The notes beneath the pieces are model-generated. The model was not told the origin of the DNA. It made no database searches and saw only the letters and a program-made list of their open reading frames with translations. A stretch of 64,000 nucleotides of DNA from Parapristionchus giblindavisi (lineage: Eukaryota > Nematoda > Chromadorea > Rhabditida > Diplogasteridae), in the NCBI GenBank assembly GCA_943737045.1, contig CALSFV010000245.1:447001-511000 (forward strand), written 5' to 3'. The translations under genes and the position numbers were made by a program. How positions within the stretch are numbered: position 1 is the first letter of the stretch; each line of letters opens with the position of its first letter. Below, in pieces: positions 12,701 to 25,200 of the stretch.

Positions 12701-15513
12701 TCATTGTTTGTATTGTGGAATTTGACTGTACGGTGTTCCTTGGATGTAAAATAAGAAGGCGTGAGATACTGTTTTGAACTATTGGGATACTGTAGAAAGT
12801 TGACCTAACCATCAATCAATAATGAGTTCTGACACTACTTTCTACAGTACTCCTAAATTTTACGCGCACGTCATAATCAAAGGAACATCGTCGTCAGGCA
12901 AATGTTCTATGTATATATCGAGAATGTTGAAAATCGGGCAAGCGAGCTTTCTGTAGCTTGGTTTGAGGCACCCGGCTATATTTTGAATTGGTATGTGCAT
13001 GGCTCGCTAGTGGCCCCGTATTGTAAAACTGGGAAGCCTGAAAAGCTGGCCATCCATTTATTTCTGTCGAGTGTCTGCCACTGGCTACAGAAATCGTACT
13101 AGCCCTGTTTTAACATTCTCTGAGTGTTATTTCATTTAAATTTAGATAGTTATTTTTTAATATTTTCAGATTCATCTGTCTGTCTTATGGATAGATTATC
13201 GATTGATTATCGATTGAACGATTGAGCTTCGCCGGTTATCGATTGAACAACTTCTACCATGATAGCTGCGATGTCTTCTAGAACGATCATTTGTGAGCAG
13301 GTAATAAAGTTTGAAATTATATTCATGTATAAAGATATTTCTGCTTTGTTGTTCATTGTTTGTATTGTGGAATTTGACTGTACGGTGTTCCTTGGATGTA
13401 AAATAAGAAGGCGTGAGATACCGTTTTGAACTATGCGGATACTGTAGAGAGTGGAACTAACTATCAATCAATAATGAATTTCCGCCACAACTTTCTACAG
13501 TACTCCTAAATAATACGCGCACGTCATAATCAAAGGAACATCGTCGTCAGGCAAATGTTCTATGTATATATCGAGAATGTTGAAAATCGGGCAAGCGAGC
13601 TTTCTGTAGCTTGGTTTGAGGCACCCGGCTATATTTTGAATTGGTATGTGCATGGCTCGCTAGTGGCCCCGTATTGTAAAACTGGGAAGCCTGAAAAGCT
13701 GGCCATCCATTTATTTCTGTCGAGTGTCTGCCACTGGCTACAGAAATCGTACTAGCCCTGTTTTAACATTCTCTGAGTGTTATTTCATTTAAATTTAGAT
13801 AGTTATTTTTAATATTTTCAGATTCATCTGTCTGTCTTATGGATAGATTATCGATTGATTGTCGATTGAACGATTGAGCTTCGCCGGTTATCGATTGAAC
13901 AACTTCTACCATGATAGCTGCGATGTCTTCTAGAACGATCATTTGTGAGCAGGTAATAAAGTTTGAAATTATATTCATGTATAAAGATATTTCTGCTTTG
14001 TTGTTCATTGTTTGTATTGTGGAATTTGACTGTACGGTGTTCCTTGGATGTAAAATAAGAAGGCGTGAGATACCGTTTTGAACTATGCGGATACTGTAGA
14101 GAGTGGAACTAACTATCAATCAATAATGAATTTCCGCCACAACTTTCTACAGTACTCCTAAATAATACGCGCACGTCATAATCAAAGGAACATCGTCGTC
14201 AGGCAAATGTTCTATGTATATATCGAGAATGTTGAAAATCGGGCAAGCGAGCTTTCTGTAGCTTGGTTTGAGGCACCCGGCTATATTTTGAATTGGTATG
14301 TGCATGGCTCGCTAGTGGCCCCGTATTGTAAAACTGGGAAGCCTGAAAAGCTGGCCATCCATTTATTTCTGTCGAGTGTCTGCCACTGGCTACAGAAATC
14401 GTACTAGCCCTGTTTTAACATTCTCTGAGTGTTATTTCATTTAAATTTAGATAGTTATTTTTTAATATTTTCAGATTCATCTGTCTGTCTTATGGATAGA
14501 TTATCGATTGATTATCGATTGAACGATTGAGCTTCGCCGGTTATCGATTGAACAACTTCTACCATGATAGCTGCGATGTCTTCTAGAACGATCATTTGTG
14601 AGCAGGTAATAAAGTTTGAAATTATATTCATGTATAAAGATATTTCTGCTTTGTTGTTCATTGTTTGTATTGTGGAATTTGACTGTACGGTGTTCCTTGG
14701 ATGTAAAATAAGAAGGCGTGAGATACCGTTTTGAACTATGCGGATACTGTAGAGAGTGGAACTAACTATCAATCAATAATGAATTTCCGCCACAACTTTC
14801 TACAGTACTCCTAAATAATACGCGCACGTCATAATCAAAGGAACATCGTCGTCAGGCAAATGTTCTATGTATATATCGAGAATGTTGAAAATCGGGCAAG
14901 CGAGCTTTCTGTAGCTTGGTTTGAGGCACCCGGCTATATTTTGAATTGGTATGTGCATGGCTCGCTAGTGGCCCCGTATTGTAAAACTGGGAAGCCTGAA
15001 AAGCTGGCCATCCATTTATTTCTGTCGAGTGTCTGCCACTGGCTACAGAAATCGTACTAGCCCTGTTTTAACATTCTCTGAGTGTTATTTCATTTAAATT
15101 TAGATAGTTATTTTTTTAATATTTTCAGATTCATCTGTCTGTCTTATGGATAGATTATCGATTGATTATCGATTGAACGATTGAGCTTCGCCGGTTATCG
15201 ATTGAACAACTTCTACCATGATAGCGGCGATGTCTTCTAGAACGATCATTTGTGAGCAGGTAATAAAGTTTGAAATTATATTCATGTATAAAGATATTTC
15301 TGCTTTGTTGTTCATTGTTTGTATTGTGGAATTTGACTGTACGGTGTTCCTTGGATGTAAAATAAGAAGGCGTGAGATACCGTTTTGAACTATGCGGATA
15401 CTGTAGAGAGTGGAACTAACTATCAATCAATAATGAATTTCCGCCACAACTTTCTACAGTACTCCTAAATAATACGCGCACGTCATAATCAAAGGAACAT
15501 CGTCGTCAGGCAA

Positions 15514-16168
15514 ATGTTCTATGTATATATCGAGAATGTTGAAAATCGGGCAAGCGAGCTTTCTGTAGCTTGGTTTGAGGCACCCGGCTATATTTTGAAT
15601 TGGTATGTGCATGGCTCGCTAGTGGCCCCGTATTGTAAAACTGGGAAGCCTGAAAAGCTGGCCATCCATTTATTTCTGTCGAGTGTCTGCCACTGGCTAC
15701 AGAAATCGTACTAGCCCTGTTTTAACATTCTCTGAGTGTTATTTCATTTAAATTTAGATAGTTATTTTTTTAATATTTTCAGATTCATCTGTCTGTCTTA
15801 TGGATAGATTATCGATTGATTATCGATTGAACGATTGAGCTTCGCCGGTTATCGATTGAACAACTTCTACCATGATAGCGGCGATGTCTTCTAGAACGAT
15901 CATTTGTGAGCAGGTAATAAAGTTTGAAATTATATTCATGTATAAAGTTATTTCTGCTTTGTTGTTCATTGTTTGTATTGTGGAATATGACTGCAACGGT
16001 GTTCCTTGGATATGTTGTGACAAGGCGTGAGATACCGTTTTGAACTATGCGGATACTGTAGAGAGTGGAACTAACTATCAATCAATAATGAATTTCCGCC
16101 ACAACTTTCTACAGTACTCCTAAATAATACGCGCACGTCATAATCAAAGGAACATCGTCGTCAGGCAA
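15514..16168. repeat. Divergent satellite monomer
   Basis: Most of the unit matches type A, but 15945-16025 carries clustered substitutions and small indels. Examples are AAAGTTATTTC for AAAGATATTTC, GACTGCAACGGTG for GACTGTACGGTG, and TATGTTGTGACAAGG for TGTAAAATAAGAAGG. The AAAGTTATTTC variant recurs only in the copies near 35210 and 36490 at the far end of the other block. This is the most diverged patch inside the homogenised array. Confidence 0.85.
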
Positions 16169-19100
16169 ATGTTCTATGTATATATCGAGAATGTTGAAAA
16201 TCGGGCAAGCGAGCTTTCTGTAGCTTGGTTTGAGGCACCCGGCTATATTTTGAATTGGTATGTGCATGGCTCGCTAGTGGCCCCGTATTGTAAAACTGGG
16301 AAGCCTGAAAAGCTGGCCATCCATTTATTTCTGTCGAGTGTCTGCCACTGGCTACAGAAATCGTACTAGCCCTGTTTTAACATTCTCTGAGTGTTATTTC
16401 ATTTAAATTTAGATAGTTATTTTTTAATATTTTCAGATTCATCTGTCTGTCTTATGGATAGATTATCGATTGATTATCGATTAAACGATTGAGCTTCGCC
16501 GGTTATCGATTGAACAACTTCTACCATGATAGCTGCGATGTCTTCTAGAACGATCATTTGTGAGCAGGTAATAAAGTTTGAAATTATATTCATGTATAAA
16601 GATATTTCTGCTTTGTTGTTCATTGTTTGTATTGTGGAATTTGACTGTACGGTGTTCCTTGGATGTAAAATAAGAAGGCGTGAGATACTGTTTTGAACTA
16701 TTGGGATACTGTAGAAAGTTGACCTAACCATCAATCAATAATGAGTTCTGACACTACTTTCTACAGTACTCCTAAATAATACGCGCACGTCATAATCAAA
16801 GGAACATCGTCGTCAGGCAAATGTTCTATGTATATATCGAGAATGTTGAAAATCGGGCAAGCGAGCTTTCTGTAGCTTGGTTTGAGGCACCCGGCTATAT
16901 TTTGAATTGGTATGTGCATGGCTCGCTAGTGGCCCCGTATTGTAAAACTGGGAAGCCTGAAAAGCTGGTCATCCATTTATTTCTGTCGAGTGTCTGCCAC
17001 TGGCTACAGAAATCGTACTAGCCCTGTTTTAACATTCTCTGAGTGTTATTTCATTTAAATTTAGATAGTTATTTTTTAATATTTTCAGATTCATCTGTCT
17101 GTCTTATGGATAGATTATCGATTGATTGTCGATTGAACGATTGAGCTTCGCCGGTTATCGATTGAACAACTTCTACCATGATAGCTGCGATGTCTTCTAG
17201 AACGATCATTTGTGAGCAGGTAATAAAGTTTGAAATTATATTCATGTATAAAGATATTTCTGCTTTGTTGTTCATTGTTTGTATTGTGGAATTTGACTGT
17301 ACGGTGTTCCTTGGATGTAAAATAAGAAGGCGTGAGATACCGTTTTGAACTATGCGGATACTGTAGAGAGTGGAACTAACTATCAATCAATAATGAATTT
17401 CCGCCACAACTTTCTACAGTACTCCTAAATAATACGCGCACGTCATAATCAAAGGAACATCGTCGTCAGGCAAATGTTCTATGTATATATCGAGAATGTT
17501 GAAAATCGGGCAAGCGAGCTTTCTGTAGCTTGGTTTGAGGCACCCGGCTATATTTTGAATTGGTATGTGCATGGCTCGCTATTGGCCCCGTATTGTAAAA
17601 CTGGGAAGCCTGAAAAGCTGGCCATCCATTTATTTCTGTCGAGTGTCTGCCACTGGCTACAGAAATCGTACTAGCCCTGTTTTAACATTCTCTGAGTGTT
17701 ATTTCATTTAAATTTAGATAGTTATTTTTTAATATTTTCAGATTCATCTGTCTGTCTTATGGATAGATTATCGATTGATTATCGATTGAACGATTGAGCT
17801 TCGCCGGTTATCGATTGAACAACTTCTACCATGATAGCGGCGATGTCTTCTAGAACGATCATTTGTGAGCAGGTAATAAAGTTTGAAATTATATTCATGT
17901 ATAAAGATATTTCTGCTTTGTTGTTCATTGTTTGTATTGTGGAATTTGACTGTACGGTGTTCCTTGGATGTAAAATAAGAAGGCGTGAGATACTGTTTTG
18001 AACTATTGGGATACTGTAGAAAGTTGACCTAACCATCAATCAATAATGAGTTCTGACACTACTTTCTACAGTACTCCTAAATAATACGCGCACGTCATAA
18101 TCAAAGGAACATCGTCGTCAGGCAAATGTTCTATGTATATATCGAGAATGTTGAAAATCGGGCAAGCGAGCTTTCTGTAGCTTGGTTTGAGGCACCCGGC
18201 TATATTTTGAATTGGTATGTGCATGGCTCGCTATTGGCCCCGTATTGTAAAACTGGGAAGCCTGAAAAGCTGGCCATCCATTTATTTCTGTCGAGTGTCT
18301 GCCACTGGCTACAGAAATCGTACTAGCCCTGTTTTAACATTCTCTGAGTGTTATTTCATTTAAATTTAGATAGTTATTTTTTAATATTTTCAGATTCATC
18401 TGTCTGTCTTATGGATAGATTATCGATTGATTGTCGATTGAACAATTGAGCTTCGCCGGTTATCGATTGAACAACTTCTACCATGATAGCTGCGATGTCT
18501 TCTAGAACGATCATTTGTGAGCAGGTAATAAAGTTTGAAATTATATTCATGTATAAAGATATTTCTGCTTTGTTGTTCATTGTTTGTATTGTGGAATTTG
18601 ACTGTACGGTGTTCCTTGGATGTAAAATAAGAAGGCGTGAGATACTGTTTTGAACTATTGGGATACTGTAGAAAGTTGACCTAACCATCAATCAATAATG
18701 AGTTCTGACACTACTTTCTTCAGTACTCCTAAATAATACGCGCACGTCATAATCAAAGGAACATCGTCGTCAGGCAAATGTTCTATGTATATATCGAGAA
18801 TGTTGAAAATCGGGCAAGCGAGCTTTCTGTAGCTTGGTTTGAGGCACCCGGCTATATTTTGAATTGGTATGTGCATGGCTCGCTAGTGGCCCCGTATTGT
18901 AAAACTGGGAAGCCTGAAAAGCTGGCCATCCATTTATTTCTGTCGAGTGTCTGCCACTGGCTACAGAAATCGTACTAGCCCTGTTTTAACATTCTCTGAG
19001 TGTTATTTCATTTAAATTTAGATAGTTATTTTTTAATATTTTCAGATTCATCTGTCTGTCTTATGGATAGATTATCGATTGATTATCGATTGAACGATTG

Positions 19101-19774
19101 AGCTTCGCCGGTTATCGATTGAACAACTTCTACCATGATAGCGGCGATGTCTTCTAGAACGATCATTTGTGAGCAGGTAATAAAGTTTGAAATTATATTC
19201 ATGTATAAAGATATTTCTGCTTTGTTGTTCATTGTTTGTATTGTGGAATTTGACTGTACGGTGTTCCTTGGATGTAAAATAAGAAGGCGTGAGATACTGT
19301 TTTGAACTATTGGGATACTGTAGAAAGTTGACCTAACCATCAATCAATAATGAGTTCTGACACTACTTTCTACAGTACTCCTAAATAATACGCGCACGTC
19401 ATAATCAAAGGAACATCGTCGTCAGGCAAATGTTCTATGTATATATCGAGAATGTTGAAAATCGGGCAAGCGAGCTTTCTGTAGCTTGGTTTGAGGCAAC
19501 CGGCTATATTTTGAATTGGTATGTGCATGGCTCGCTATTGGCCCCGTATTGTAAAACTGGGAAGCCTGAAAAGCTGGCCATCCATTTATTTCTGTCGAGT
19601 GTCTGCCACTGGCTACAGAAATCGTACTAGCCCTGTTTTAACATTCTCTGAGTGTTATTTCATTTAAATTTAGATAGTTATTTTTTAATATTTTCAGATT
19701 CATCTGTCTGTCTTATGGATAGATTATCGATTGAACGATTGAGCTTCGCCGGTTATCGATTGAACAACTTCTAC

Positions 19775-19975
19775 CTCTGGTATTTTTTTCCAGCCTGGAA
19801 CCCGGTATATTTCCAGCCTGGCCAACCGCATGGATCCAGTCTGGAAATTTACCGGGTTCCAGGCTGGAAACGTTACCGGGTTCCAGACTGGAAAGGCGTT
19901 AGCGGGTTCCAGACTGGAAATGATACCGGGTTCCACGCTGGAAATGCTACCGTGTTCCTGGTAGCCTAGTAGTAA
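19775..19975. repeat. Left TIR and subterminal CCAGNCTGG repeats
   Basis: After the 35-bp TIR come about seven spaced copies of a short near-palindrome, CCAGNCTGGAA, often preceded by ACCGGGTT. They occur as CCAGCCTGG, CCAGTCTGG, CCAGGCTGG, CCAGACTGG twice, and CCACGCTGG. Clustered subterminal motifs are known transposase-binding sites in several DNA transposon superfamilies. That role here is inferred. Confidence 0.85.
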
Positions 19976-20412
19976 TTCGCACCATTCACTTCTCAAGGTT
20001 TTATCTGTTTCTTAGAGTAATGAAATAACAACAAACAAAACAAGCAATATGTACACGATATAACGAGGTACAATGGGACAATATCAATTCACTATTGTAC
20101 AGTTTAACGAAAAATCAATATGAAGCGAGAAAAAATTGTGAACAATTACAGCGGTTACTTCGGGTCCATTCCTGTGGACGAATAATATATGATATCTTCA
20201 ACTATAACTTCGAAGTCTTCAGAAGATGATACTAGTGGGTCGTATGTAGATCAACTGGGAATAAGCGAAGAGACTGTGGTGGTCGACTGATCACTGGAAA
20301 GAAAATGATTTTCAAATGATCTACAGTATCCGCAGTCATTCTTACAGTATCCCGACATCTATTTAAATTTAAGAGACAGGCTCCGTAATTGTTTACCATT
20401 TTGTGCATTTCT

Positions 20413-20499
20413 CGGAAATTTCCCCTAGCAAAAGGATTCAGGCCTCCATGCTGTCATGGTGGAAGGTGGCCTGAATCCTTTTGCTAGGGGAAATTTCCG
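20413..20499. repeat. Perfect hairpin, 32-bp arms, 23-bp loop
   Basis: The left arm 20413-20444 (CGGAAATTTCCCC...CAGGCC) is the exact reverse complement of the right arm 20468-20499. The loop 20445-20467 contains a further small CCATG/CATGG inverted repeat. It lies inside the 6.2-kb element and interrupts a module (CTATTTAAAT...CTTCGTTTTTCTTTG) that is otherwise continuous elsewhere in the element. Confidence 0.95.
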
Positions 20500-21425
20500 G
20501 GGTATAGTGAATTTTTACCGAGCCGATCTCTTAACTTTCTCGCGCTTCGTTTTTCTTTGTTCCGATCGAAATCTACAGAAATCTCAATTATTCCTAGTAG
20601 GAGCTGTAAAATTAGCCCCACTAGAATTCAAATTTACAATAATCCCACTAGAGTTCAGTCTTACAGTAATCTCTACTAGTGGTAAAACCTACAGTAATAC
20701 TTAGACGTACAGTAATCTAAACCACATCTCAGAGATACAGTAATCCCATTACAGCTCAGACCAACCGTATTCCCCCATTAGAGCTCCCACCTACAGTATT
20801 ATGAACTAGAGCTGAGACATATGATAATCACTACCAGAGCTCAGACCTATGGTAATTACTACTAAAGCTCATAACTACAGTAACCTCTACAGTAATGCCG
20901 ACTAGAGCTCAGAGCTACAGTAATCCCCACTCGCGCTCATACCAACAGTATTCCCATTACAGCTCTGACCTACAGTAATCCAATCAGACCTTAGACCTAC
21001 AATACTCCCATTACAGCTCACACCTACAGTAATCCCCACTGAAGCTCATACCAATAGTATCCTCAGTAATTCCAACAGCATCCCGAAATCTATTATTTAA
21101 CTTTTTCGTGCTTCGTTTTTTCTTTGTTCCGATCGAAATCCAAAGTAATTTTAATTATTCCTAGTAGGGCTTTAGTGAGGATTAATGTAGATCTGACAAT
21201 GAGCTGTAACTGTAACAGTAGCCCCACTAGAACTCAGACCTACTAGAGCTTAGATCTACAGTAATCTCCACAACAGCCTAGAGCTACAGTAATCTCCAGT
21301 AGAGCACATATCAACAATATTCCCATTACAGCTCAGACCAACAGCATTCCCACTAGAGCTCAGTCTTACAGTAATCACACTAAATCTTAGACTTACAGTA
21401 TTCTCCACTAGAGCTCATACCAACC

Positions 21426-21585
21426 GAACGTAGACAAGCATTGTCGCCCGAAATTAAATTCGGGTGGACCGGAAGCCAAAATCGGATGCGTGCGAAATAA
21501 GGATTTCATTTTTGAGTGAATTTTGGCTAAAGCGGGTTGGTCTTATCGCTATCGACAATGCCGCTCACTTAAGATACCAACAGTA
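21426..21585. repeat. Degenerate MITE (family 1 relative)
   Basis: ACGTAGACAAGCATTGTCGC at the left and CGACAATGCCGCTCACTTAAG at the right are diverged inverted ends related to the CATACGTGGGC MITEs. The interior has the same AAATTAAATTCGGGTGGACC and TTTTGAGTGAATTTTGG words. A second degenerate relative is at 22510-22690. No clean target duplication was seen in either. Confidence 0.5.
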
Positions 21586-22509
21586 ACTAGAGCTCAGTCC
21601 TATAAAAATCTCCACTAGACCTTACACCTACAGTAATCTCTACTGCATCTCAAAGCTACAGTAATTCCCAATAGAGCACATATCTACAGTAATCCCTACT
21701 AGAGCTCATGCCAACAGTAAAACCACTATAGCTCAAACCTACAGTAATCTAAACTAGAGCTCAGATATACAGTAATTCCACAGGAGCTCACATCCACAGT
21801 AATATCCATTACTGTAGCTTTGAGCTACAGTAATCCCATTAGAGATCACACTTATAGCAATATAACTATAGCTCATATCTACAGTAATCCCACTATAGCT
21901 CAGACTACCGTAATCCCCAATAGAACTCATACCTCGTTTCCTCGGTAGATCGACTACTGGGAGAAGGCGAAGATGCTGAGGCGGTCGACTGATCACTGGA
22001 AATAAGATGATGTTCAATTGATGTGTCGATATTTACAGTATCCTCGGTTATTCCTACCGTATCCCGAGATCTATTTAAATATAACTTTTTCGTGCTTCGT
22101 TTTTTTCTTTGTTACAATCGAAATCTACAGTAGTCTCAATTATGCCTAGTAGGGCTCTAGTAGGAATTACTGTACGTCTGAGCTGTGACTGTAACAGTAG
22201 TCCCACTAGAACTCAAACCTACAGTTATCCTACTACAGTTCAGTCCTTCAACCTACAGAGCTATAGTAATCTCCACTAGTGCTAAAACCTACAGTAATGC
22301 CGACTAGAGCATAGACTTACAGTAATCTAAACTACATATCAGAGCTACAGTAATCACCCCATTAGAGCTCACACCTACAGTGATATCAACTAGAGCTGAG
22401 ATCTATGATAGAGACCTATGGTAATTCTCATAACTTTGACCTATGGTAATTACTACTAAAGCTCATAACTACAGTAACCCCTAGAATAATGTCAGAGCTA
22501 CAGTATTAT

Positions 22510-22690
22510 CCACAAGAGCTCATACCAGCCAAGTTGGCAACCATTGTCGCTGGAAATTAAATTGTGGAGGTCGGACGTTAAAATCGGGGGGGGGGGGGGG
22601 GAGGTACGGCGTAAAGAATTCCTTTGTGAATGAATTTTTGAGTGAATTTTGACTAAATCGTCTAGGGACACTGCCGCCCACTTATGATGC
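22510..22690. repeat. Degenerate MITE (family 1 relative) with 16-G run
   Basis: It contains GGCAACCATTGTCGCTGGAA at the left and ACACTGCCGCCCACTTATG at the right, plus TTTTTGAGTGAATTTTGAC inside, as in the MITE at 21426. The AAATCGGGG core typical of the family is expanded here to a run of 16 G at 22586-22601. Confidence 0.5.
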
Positions 22691-23991
22691 CAACAGTAAC
22701 TAGAGCTCAGCGATATAATAATCTCCACTACACCCCCCCCCCCCCAGAGCTATAGTAATCCCCACTGGAGCTTATACTAACAAGTTCATACCAACAGCAT
22801 CCTTAGTAATTCTTACAGTATCCCGAGATCTGTTTAAATATAACTTTGTCGTGCTTCGCTTTTTCTTTGCTCCGATGGAAATTTACAGTAATCTTAATTA
22901 TTCCTAGTAGGGCTCTGGTGGAGATTACTGTAGCTCTGAGCTGTAACTGGAACAGTAGCCCCACTAGAAATCAGGCCCACAATAATATCATAAGACCTTA
23001 AACCTACAGTGATCTCCACTACAGTTCAGAACTACAGTAATCCCCCAATAGAGCTACTACCAACAGTACTCCCATTACAGCTTAGAGCTACAGTAATGCC
23101 GACTAGAGATTAGATCTACAGTAATCTCCACTACAGCTCAGAGCTACAGTAATGCCTACAGTAATGTCGACTAGATCTTAGACCTACAGAATCTCCATTA
23201 CAGCCAAGAACTACAGTAATCCCACTAGAGCTCATACTTACAGTAATTCTTACCGGAGCTCAAACCTACGGTAATCACCACTAAAGATACGAACTAAAGT
23301 AATACCTACAGTAATCGCCACTACAGCTTACAGCTACAGTTATCTCCATTAGAGCTCAGACCTAAAGTAATCCCTACTAGAGCTGAGACCTAGAGTAATG
23401 TCCACTAGAAACCTATTGCAGCACAGGAAAAATTCGGCTCTTCTTACACATCGTCTCATTAAGATACATACACCTCTCAGAAGAAAATATGGATGAAATT
23501 TAAGGATAGCATGTGAATAATGTCCCTTGCTAGTTAAAACCCAGATAACGCCAATCCTACAAGCAAAGGTACCACTAGATCTCAGGCCTGCAGTATCCGC
23601 ATTAGAGTTCAGACCTACAGTAATCTCCACACAGCTCAAACATACAGTAATCCCCAGTAGAGCTCAAACATACAGTAAGATACCACCTATGTATTTTAAA
23701 TCGCATTCCACGAACAAAGTCATCGAAATATGCTATAAAAAAAGTCAAGGACTTATGAAACAACCTAATAGAATTTCTTATTATAACAAAACTACCCCAT
23801 ACACGGTCTATTCCTCTTTGTTCATGAAAAAGCGATACCGGCATTCGCTGAGCGAGCTTGTCCTGTAGCTGGGCGGTCGGCGCACCAATCGGCAGTTGCG
23901 AGGACGCCGTAACTGAAGAATTACGATGCCGGCGTCAGTCTGAAATTCGTTGGAAATCAATCAATAAAGTTCATAACGATTATCTTTTGGT

Positions 23992-24154
23992 CATAGATCG
24001 AAAAGTATGTTACAAAGCACCAAGCCTGACCGCATTTTGAGCCAAAATTTCCCAAAAAATCGTAAAACCTGACCGCATTTTGAGCCAAATTTTCACAAAA
24101 ATCGAAAAACCTGACCGCATTTTGAAAACCGATAACCTAGCTATTCGACCTATG
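23992..24154. mobile_element. MITE family 2 (163 bp), nested in the 6.2-kb element
   Basis: The ends are CATAGATCGAA and TTCGACCTATG. The flanking octamers CTTTTGGT (23984-23991) and ATTTTGGT (24155-24162) match at 7 of 8 positions. The interior repeats CCTGACCGCATTTTGAGCC three times. Family members with better-preserved duplications are at 40981-41183 and 53662-53822. TIRs plus an 8-bp duplication suggest a hAT-type non-autonomous element. Confidence 0.8.
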
Positions 24155-24588
24155 ATTTTGGTATCCCCAATAGAGCACATTCTTACAGTAATCCCAACTA
24201 GAGCCCATACCAACAGTAAAACCACTAGAGCTCAGAACTACAGTAATGTCCACTAGAGCTCATTCCTACAGTATTCCCACTAGAGCTAAGAGCTATAGTA
24301 ATCTCCACAAGAGCTTAAACCTAGCAATCTCGGCTACAGCTGAGACCTGCGGTAATCCCACTACAGCTCAGACCTATGATGATCATCACTGAAGCTCAAA
24401 ATTGCAGTAATACCCACTAGACGTACAGTAATCCCCACTAGAGCTCACACCTACCGTAACATATACGCAAAAACGCTAGCCACAATGCGCCTGATTCCTA
24501 CAGTATCTGGAGGACGATTCAACTATATCTTTTTCCCCTTCATTTTTAATTTGTTCCGATCGAAAAAAGGAATCTCAACCATTCCTAC

Positions 24589-24749
24589 CATACGTGGGCG
24601 GGCATTGCCGCTGGAAATGAAAATCGGGGGGTCGGAAGCAAAAAATCTAGCATTTATACGTCATTTTGAGTGATTTTTTGGAAAATCGGGGGGTCGGGTG
24701 CCAAAAATCGGGGGTGTATTGCCGCTAGCGGCAGTGGTGCCCACGTATG
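24589..24749. mobile_element. MITE family 1 (161 bp), perfect 8-bp TSD
   Basis: It starts CATACGTGGGCGGGCATTG, ends GTGCCCACGTATG, and is flanked by ATTCCTAC on both sides (24581-24588, 24750-24757). An 8-bp duplication with short TIRs is the hAT superfamily signature. The interior carries AAAATCGGGGGGTCGG twice. No coding capacity. Confidence 0.9.
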
Positions 24750-24846
24750 ATTCCTACAGTATCCCGAGATTCAAATTTAACGTTTAGCTTTTCTTTATTT
24801 TTTCTTTGCTCCGATCGAAATCTACAGTCATCTCAATTATTCCTAC

Positions 24847-24917
24847 CATACGTGGGCAACTTTTGACGGAGGAAAAAATTTGGTGGGTCTGGTCGCTAGC
24901 GACAATGCCACCTACGC
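24847..24917. mobile_element. Internally deleted MITE family 1 copy at a duplicated site
   Basis: It begins CATACGTGGGC directly after ATTCCTAC, the same insertion site as the copy at 24589, and ends in a degraded GCCACCTACGCAG. About 258 bp separates the two left ends, and the DNA between them repeats the ATTCCTACAGTATC...GATCGAAA module. This copy therefore probably arose by tandem duplication of a module that already carried the MITE. Confidence 0.65.
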
Positions 24918-25200
24918 AGGTAGAATAATCTCCTCTACAGCTTGGAACTATCGTAATCCCCAATAGAGCTACAGTAATCCCTCTAGAGCTCAGACCTACA
25001 GTAATATCCACTACTGCTTAAACATAAAGTAATACCCACTAGGGCACAGACCGATATGAAAAATGAACACTGCCGTATCGATATAACTATATAATACAGA
25101 TTAATGATACTATGTACTACAATTAATTAAATGTTGATGCCTAATTATAGTAAAGTGTAAGGCATAATGAAATACAAATCGAGCGTGAATTAGTACAAAC

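Larger units (their letters stand above)
1..19774. repeat. Satellite array, left block (about 30 monomers of 642-654 bp)
   Basis: Near-identical head-to-tail monomers fill this block and continue off the left edge. Using the conserved ATGTTCTATGTATATATCG as a phase mark, units begin at 553, 1206, 1850, 2503, 3147, 3799, 4442, 5094, 5737, 6390 and so on to 19430. Spacing alternates 653/644 or 652/643 bp in the first 9 kb, so the local unit is a dimer of about 1295-1297 bp. Later spacing is mostly 652-654. Length differences come from one or two copies of an 11-bp GATTATCGATT motif and from T-run length. Two sequence types exist: A (GAACTATGCGGATACTG) and B (GAACTATTGGGATACTG). B patches fall in the units around 3660, 4960, 9500, 12770, 16690, 18000, 18655 and 19305. 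Small open frames on both strands recur in each copy but look like by-products of recent homogenisation. The last monomer is broken at 19774 by the element at 19775. Confidence 0.98.
20500..25040. repeat. Degenerate TACAGTAATC/AGAGCTCA repeat field and repeated modules
   Basis: Diverged short units of roughly 25-30 bp, of the form ACCTACAGTAATCCCACTAGAGCTCAG, run through most of this interval. They are punctuated by a longer module (CTATTTAAAT...CTTCGTTTTTTCTTTG...CCGATCGAAATCTACAG...TTATTCCTAGTAGGGCT) seen near 20340-20600, 21090-21180, 22065-22160, 22825-22920, 24500-24580 and 24765-24845. A second module containing GGTCGACTGATCACTGGAAA occurs near 20280 and 21985. Runs of 16 G (22586-22601) and 13 C (22733-22745) are present. 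About 23400-23560 and 23680-23990 lack the short units and show nothing recognisable. No coding gene is supported here. Confidence 0.8.
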
